From Frigidibacter mobilis (lineage in GTDB: Bacteria > Pseudomonadota > Alphaproteobacteria > Rhodobacterales > Rhodobacteraceae), in the NCBI RefSeq assembly GCF_001620265.1, contig NZ_CP012661.1, forward strand, positions 2,790,001 through 2,854,000: a stretch of DNA of 64,000 nucleotides, given 5' to 3'. The translations under genes and the position numbers were made by a program. The notes below the pieces were generated by a model that was given only the letters and a program-made list of their open reading frames with translations, did no database searches and was not told where the DNA came from. Numbering within the stretch: the stretch's first letter is position 1; every line of letters starts with the position of its first letter. Positions 62,985 through 64,000 of this stretch are shown here, in pieces.

Positions 62985-64000
62985 ATGAAGCGATTTGCCG
63001 GGCTGTTTGCCGCGCTGGAGACCACCACCCGCACCTCCGAGAAGACGGCGGCGCTGGCGGCCTATTTCCGCGAGGCGCCGGAGCAGGACCGGCTGTGGAC
63101 CATCGCTTTGCTGTCGGGGCGGCGGCCGAAGCGGGCGGTGAACGCCACCCGGCTGGCGGAATGGGCGGCGGAGGCGGCGGGGTTGCCGGGCTGGCTGTTC
63201 GAGGAAAGCTATGCCGTGACCGGCGATCTGGCCGAGACCATTGCGCTGATCCTGCCGCCGCCCGAATTGCCCGAGGCGGCGACGCTGACCGTCTGGATCA
63301 GCCGCATCCGCGGCCTTGCCGCGCTGCCCGAACCGGAGCGGCGGGCGGCGGTGCAGGCAGCCTGGGCGGCGCTGGAGGGATCGGAGCGGTTCCTGTTCAA
63401 CAAGCTGATTACCGGCGGCTTTCGGATGGGGGTGGCGCAGGGGCTGATGACGCGGGCGCTGGCGCAGGCGACGGGGATTGCCGAGGCCGACCTTGCGCTG
63501 CGGCTGATGGGCGACTGGACGCCGGACAGCACGACCTTCGGGGCGCTGGTGCTGACCGATGACCCTGGCGCCAATCTGGCGCGGCCCTATCCGTTCTGCC
63601 TTGCCCATGCGCTGGAGCAGGAGCCGGGGCGCTTGGCGCGCCGAGGACTGGGCGGCGGACTGGAAATGGGACGGTATCCGAGGCCAGGCGGTGCTGCGCG
63701 GCGGGCGGTTTACGCTGTGGTCGCGCGGCGAGGAGCTGGTGACGGACCGTTTCCCCGAGCTGGCCGAGCTGGCGGACCGGCTGCCGGACGGCACGGTGAT
63801 CGACGGCGAGATCCTGGCCTTCTCTGCCGGGGACAGCGGCGCGCCGCTGCCCTTTGCCGCCCTGCAAAAGCGCATCGGGCGCAAGGCGGTGCCGAAGAAG
63901 CTGCTGGCCGAGACGCCGGTGATCCTGATGGCCTATGACCTGCTGGAAGAGGCGGGGCGCGATATCAGGAGCGAACCGCTGGCCACGCGGCAGGCGGCGC
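62985..64000 (+). CDS. ATP-dependent DNA ligase, N-terminal part (frameshifted; 3' truncated by window)
   Basis: The first 215 or so residues (MKRFAGLFAALETTTRTSEKTAALAAYF...GFRMGVAQGLMTRALAQATG) are the DNA_ligase_A_N domain. After a break at about 63626-63642, where two bases are missing (one G, one C), another frame continues EDWAADWKWDGIRGQAVLRGG, with the AMP-binding lysine of motif I (KWDGIR), then VIDGEILAF (motif III-like). The frame remains open to the end of the window. This ligase type works with the exonuclease encoded just upstream. ATG at 62985 has CAGGGAAG upstream. Confidence 0.88.

Overview
The window is a GC-rich (roughly two-thirds G+C by eye) chromosomal segment of an alphaproteobacterium, most likely a member of the Rhodobacter/Paracoccus group (Rhodobacteraceae). 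The main reasons are a DUF1127 gene followed by four paired CCUCCUCCC hairpin RNAs (the CcaF1-CcsR 'cuckoo RNA' locus of Rhodobacter), an mraZ leader with a UpsM-like terminator, a betCBA/choXWV choline cluster, and meso-DAP-type mur genes. No transposase, prophage, plasmid function or CRISPR array was seen.

Layout. 0-0.9 kb: end of pabB and a pabC-like gene (folate). 0.9-9.3 kb: choline, choline-sulfate and glycine betaine genes, with betI-betC-betB-betA on the minus strand diverging from choX-choW-choV across a candidate BetI operator. 9.3-11.8 kb: an EamA permease and a divergent argO/argP-like exporter-regulator pair. 11.9-22.3 kb: the start of the division/cell-wall (dcw) cluster on the minus strand (mraZ-rsmH-ftsL-ftsI-murE-murF-mraY-SDR-like-murD-methyltransferase). 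It ends after murD instead of running on to ftsW/murG/murC. 22.3-22.8 kb: its long leader. 23-27 kb: mrp, the ccaF1-cuckoo RNA locus, a repeat with a 20-bp hairpin, benE and a small acidic protein. 27-33.4 kb: uvrD with an unusual in-frame insert, then divergent pyruvate carboxylase. 33.4-38.7 kb: two identical tRNA-Gly genes and the histidine genes hisB-hisH-(PF01902 gene)-hisA-hisF-hisE. 38.8-50 kb: a glycosyltransferase-like gene, tRNA-Tyr, rlmB, a YHS protein, a candidate sRNA, metY, a SIMPL protein, a 1071-aa membrane protein with GspL/PilP-like ends, and a CPA2 antiporter. 50-55.4 kb: carD, fdxA, an S4-domain protein, a Suv3-like helicase and a TPR protein. 55.4-64 kb: SCP2 and lysophospholipase genes, the complete four-gene Anbu proteasome-homologue operon, a MarR gene with two striking palindromes and a divergent membrane protein, and a DNA exonuclease-ligase pair running off the end.

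Sequence quality. Eight genes that should be intact (including ftsI, hisA and the ligase) are split by frameshifts. In seven of them one or two bases are missing from a short G or C run; the eighth (the exonuclease) has a +1/-2 shift next to a C run. These look like consensus errors in a long-read or homopolymer-prone assembly, not biological pseudogenes, so the genes are annotated across the shifts.

Small-RNA and repeat content is the most interesting layer: the eight-hairpin cuckoo array with anti-Shine-Dalgarno-like loops, a nearby 20-bp perfect hairpin with an AGGAG loop inside a repeat found again 24 kb away, the UpsM-type leader with 10-bp-phased MraZ boxes, a second candidate sRNA near 41.7 kb, and a dispersed GC-palindrome/ATATTT repeat present at least five times.
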